Source: Gemmatimonadota bacterium (GTDB lineage: Bacteria; Gemmatimonadota; Gemmatimonadetes; Longimicrobiales; Gaopeijiaceae). From it: DNA of 64,000 bases. A model generated the notes under the pieces. That model had not been told where the DNA came from and ran no database searches. It saw only the letters and a program-made list of their open reading frames with translations. Location: positions 1 through 64,000 of the forward strand of contig JAURER010000014.1 in the NCBI GenBank assembly GCA_030827315.1, written 5' to 3'. Made by a program: the position numbers and the translations under genes. Of this stretch, positions 62,448 to 64,000 are shown one piece after another. Positions within the stretch are counted from its first letter, which is position 1; the number at the start of each line of letters is the position of its first letter.

Positions 62448-63895
62448 GCCGGATCGCCCTCGACGATCTCCTCTCCGAAGCGCTCGATCGCCTCCAGCGT
62501 CCCGCGCACGTCCTCCCAGGTGGTCGAGTGGTTCAGTATGCACATGCGCAGCGAATAGCGGCCACGCAGGCGCGTAGACGACATCATCGCCGTCGCCGTC
62601 TCGATGACGCGGGCCTGCACCCGCTCGTTGATGCGCTCGATGCGGGCGTCGTCCAGCCCCGAGCCACGCGGGTTGAACCGGAAGCACACGACACCCAGCG
62701 ACGCCGGGTTCGCGATCTCCAGATTCGCGGAGTCTCTCACATACGCTTCGGCCCGGTGCGCGAGGTCGATGCCCGACGCCACCGCGCGACGGAACGCCGC
62801 CATGCCGAACGTCTGGATGGACATCCACACCTTAAGCGCGCGAAACGAGCGGCTCAGCTGGAGCCCTCGGTCTCCGAAGTTCGGGTGATCGTGCCCCCAC
62901 TGGGTATCCTGCAGATACTCCGGGTGCACGGAGAACGCCGCCTCGAGCTTGCGAACGTCTTTTACCATCAGACACCCCGCCTCGAACGGCTGGAAGAGCC
63001 ACTTGTGCGCATCCATGGCGATGGAGTCCGCGCGCTCGATGCCGCGCAGGAGACGGCGCCCTTCGTCGGAGAGGATCGCGAAGCCGCCGTAGGCGGCGTC
63101 GACGTGCATCCAGATGCCCTCCGCCTCGCAGAAGTCGGCAATCTCCACCAGCGGGTCTACGGCCCCCGTGTTGGTCGCACCGGCGTTGCCGCAGACGGCG
63201 ATCGGCGCATACCCGTCGGCTCGATCGCGGGCGACCGAGGTGCGAAGCGCCTCCAGGTCCATCCGGAAACGGTCGTCCGTCGGCACGGAACGGATCCGGT
63301 CGGGCCGGATCCCGACGATTCGGGCCGCGCGGCTGAGCGCCGTGTGGTGCTGGTCGCTCATGTAGACCGTCGCCCACTCCGGGGCGCCCGCGGCCTCCCG
63401 CGCCGCCACGAATGCGTCGAGGCTCGCGGCCGAGCCCCCACTCGTGAACAGCCCCCCGGCGCCCTCGGGATAACCGATCCAGTCCCGGAACCAGTCGATC
63501 ACGACCACCTCAAGCTGGCTCGGCCCGCTCGCCCCGAGCCAGGTGCCCTGAAAGGTGTTGTGACCTGCCGCGAGAAAGTCGGCCAGAATGCCCGGCCACG
63601 TTGGCTGGGACGGAACGAAGGCGAAGAAGCGCGGATGGTCCGTCCGCCCGGCCACGGGCAGGATGTCGCGGACCGCGCGCTCGAGGACCTCTTCGGCCGG
63701 GCGCCCCTCCTCCGGAGGATCCTCCCGCATGAGCGCCTCGAGCTCGGCCCTCGAGCCGCCCCTCCACGCCGGCTCGCCCGGAAGCCCCTCGATGCGTTCG
63801 ATGAGGAGGCGCGACGCGAGCGACGCGAGCTCGTGCATCCGCTCGGGGGACAGCTGCAGTTCGCTCCGCGGAGCGTCTTCCATCGGCGTGGTCAT
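62444..63895 (-). CDS. PLP-dependent decarboxylase (aromatic-L-amino-acid / group II)
   Basis: A 483-residue group II decarboxylase. The PLP lysine is in SIAMDAHKWLFQP (about 296), with HVDAAYGGFA (PLP-Asp) and CGNAGATNTGAVDP before it; the N-terminal SHPRFFAFVPSQPTWPG-like stretch (DHPRFFAFVPSQ) also fits. Likely reactions are decarboxylation of an aromatic amino acid or glutamate-like substrate to an amine. GGAAGAG lies 8 bases before ATG 63895. It heads the run with the CPBP protease and DUF6941 genes, and diverges from the partial gene at the right edge with 18 bp between starts. Confidence 0.93.
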   Translation of the reverse strand: MTTPMEDAPRSELQLSPERMHELASLASRLLIERIEGLPGEPAWRGGSRAELEALMREDPPEEGRPAEEVLERAVRDILPVAGRTDHPRFFAFVPSQPTWPGILADFLAAGHNTFQGTWLGASGPSQLEVVVIDWFRDWIGYPEGAGGLFTSGGSAASLDAFVAAREAAGAPEWATVYMSDQHHTALSRAARIVGIRPDRIRSVPTDDRFRMDLEALRTSVARDRADGYAPIAVCGNAGATNTGAVDPLVEIADFCEAEGIWMHVDAAYGGFAILSDEGRRLLRGIERADSIAMDAHKWLFQPFEAGCLMVKDVRKLEAAFSVHPEYLQDTQWGHDHPNFGDRGLQLSRSFRALKVWMSIQTFGMAAFRRAVASGIDLAHRAEAYVRDSANLEIANPASLGVVCFRFNPRGSGLDDARIERINERVQARVIETATAMMSSTRLRGRYSLRMCILNHSTTWEDVRGTLEAIERFGEEIVEGDPA

Positions 63896-63913
63896 GCCGA
63901 TACTCTTCCTTTC

Positions 63914-64000
63914 ATGTCACCTTCAGTCACTACCCGGATCGGCGTCTCGTTCCGCGTCCTCGACGCGATGGACGCCCCGCATTCGGGCCGTATTCTACGG
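63914..64000 (+). CDS. Hypothetical protein, N-terminal part (partial)
   Basis: An open frame of 29 codons from ATG 63914 to the window edge: MSPSVTTRIGVSFRVLDAMD, then APHSGRILR. It is divergent from the decarboxylase. No Shine-Dalgarno is visible and the piece is too short to assign, so the start and even the gene are tentative. The codon use is like that of its neighbours. Confidence 0.45.
   Translation, partial: MSPSVTTRIGVSFRVLDAMDAPHSGRILR

Noticed and set aside
1-64000. tRNA, rRNA, CRISPR arrays, transposases, integrases, attachment sites.
   Set aside because: I looked for T-loop-like GTTCGA motifs with flanking stems, evenly spaced direct repeats and recombinase motifs and saw none I can support. 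Small tRNAs could still be missed by eye.

Overview
The window is about 64 kb of high-GC (roughly 68-70 %) bacterial chromosome. Genes sit close together on both strands, many joined by 4-bp ATGA or GTGA stop/start overlaps, and GTG and TTG starts are common. Many products carry Sec, lipoprotein or twin-arginine signals. The mix (DUF4159-MoxR-DUF58-vWA-DUF4175 cluster, a BNR/Asp-box VPS10-like protein, Tat-exported NAD epimerase and aminotransferase, M28-PDZ peptidase) fits Gemmatimonadota best. That assignment is inference from gene content; no rRNA gene is present. I see no tRNA, rRNA, CRISPR array, transposase or phage gene, so this reads as ordinary chromosome, not a mobile island.

Layout. 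1-9011 (+): a partial TPR gene, then DUF4159, MoxR ATPase, DUF58, BatA-like vWA protein and a very large DUF4175 protein with a collagen-like GQQGQ repeat. 9245-12301 (+): EttA, then two small membrane-anchored proteins. 12340-15393 (+): one 1017-residue fusion of an APH-type kinase, an M23/LytM-like domain and a class-III aminotransferase-fold domain. 15409-20169 (-): NAD(P)-binding protein, BNR-repeat protein and alpha/beta hydrolase.

20174-31429 is a metal-homeostasis region. On the minus strand lie feoA-feoB (with a Fur-like palindrome upstream), an MscS channel, and a second feoB translationally coupled to a membrane-anchored DtxR/MntR-type regulator with two FeoA-like domains. The regulator's promoter carries a perfect TTTTAGG-N4-CCTAAAA inverted repeat. 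Divergent on the plus strand are a multicopper oxidase, an amidohydrolase and a ZIP-like membrane protein with a His-rich tail. This is the most coherent multi-gene system in the window.

31547-36921 (+): a truncated DsrE-like gene, a Tat-exported HisC-like aminotransferase, an orphan Tat leader, an APC permease with universal-stress-type domains and a Tat-exported NAD epimerase. 37020-42878 (+): a second MoxR-DUF58-BatD-like-vWA-vWA-TPR operon, with each downstream gene overlapping its neighbour. 42906-49695: lipoprotein, CutC, HI0933-type flavoprotein, Tat esterase, an amidohydrolase remnant, a small conserved protein, QueG and a glycosyltransferase. 49781-54522: class-V aminotransferase, a deleted D-aminoacylase remnant, MazG-like protein, quinone-oxidoreductase-like protein, and a small unknown gene-queE-Nudix operon ending in a strong terminator. 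54713-57571: a TolB-like lipoprotein and an M28-PDZ peptidase whose divergent 5' ends overlap. 57655-63895 (-): gyrA, TPR protein, two small proteins, CPBP protease and a PLP decarboxylase. A divergent partial gene closes the window.

At least four gene remnants (31547, 33150, 46605, 50942) lie between 31 and 52 kb, so this stretch appears to have lost several exported or hydrolytic genes.
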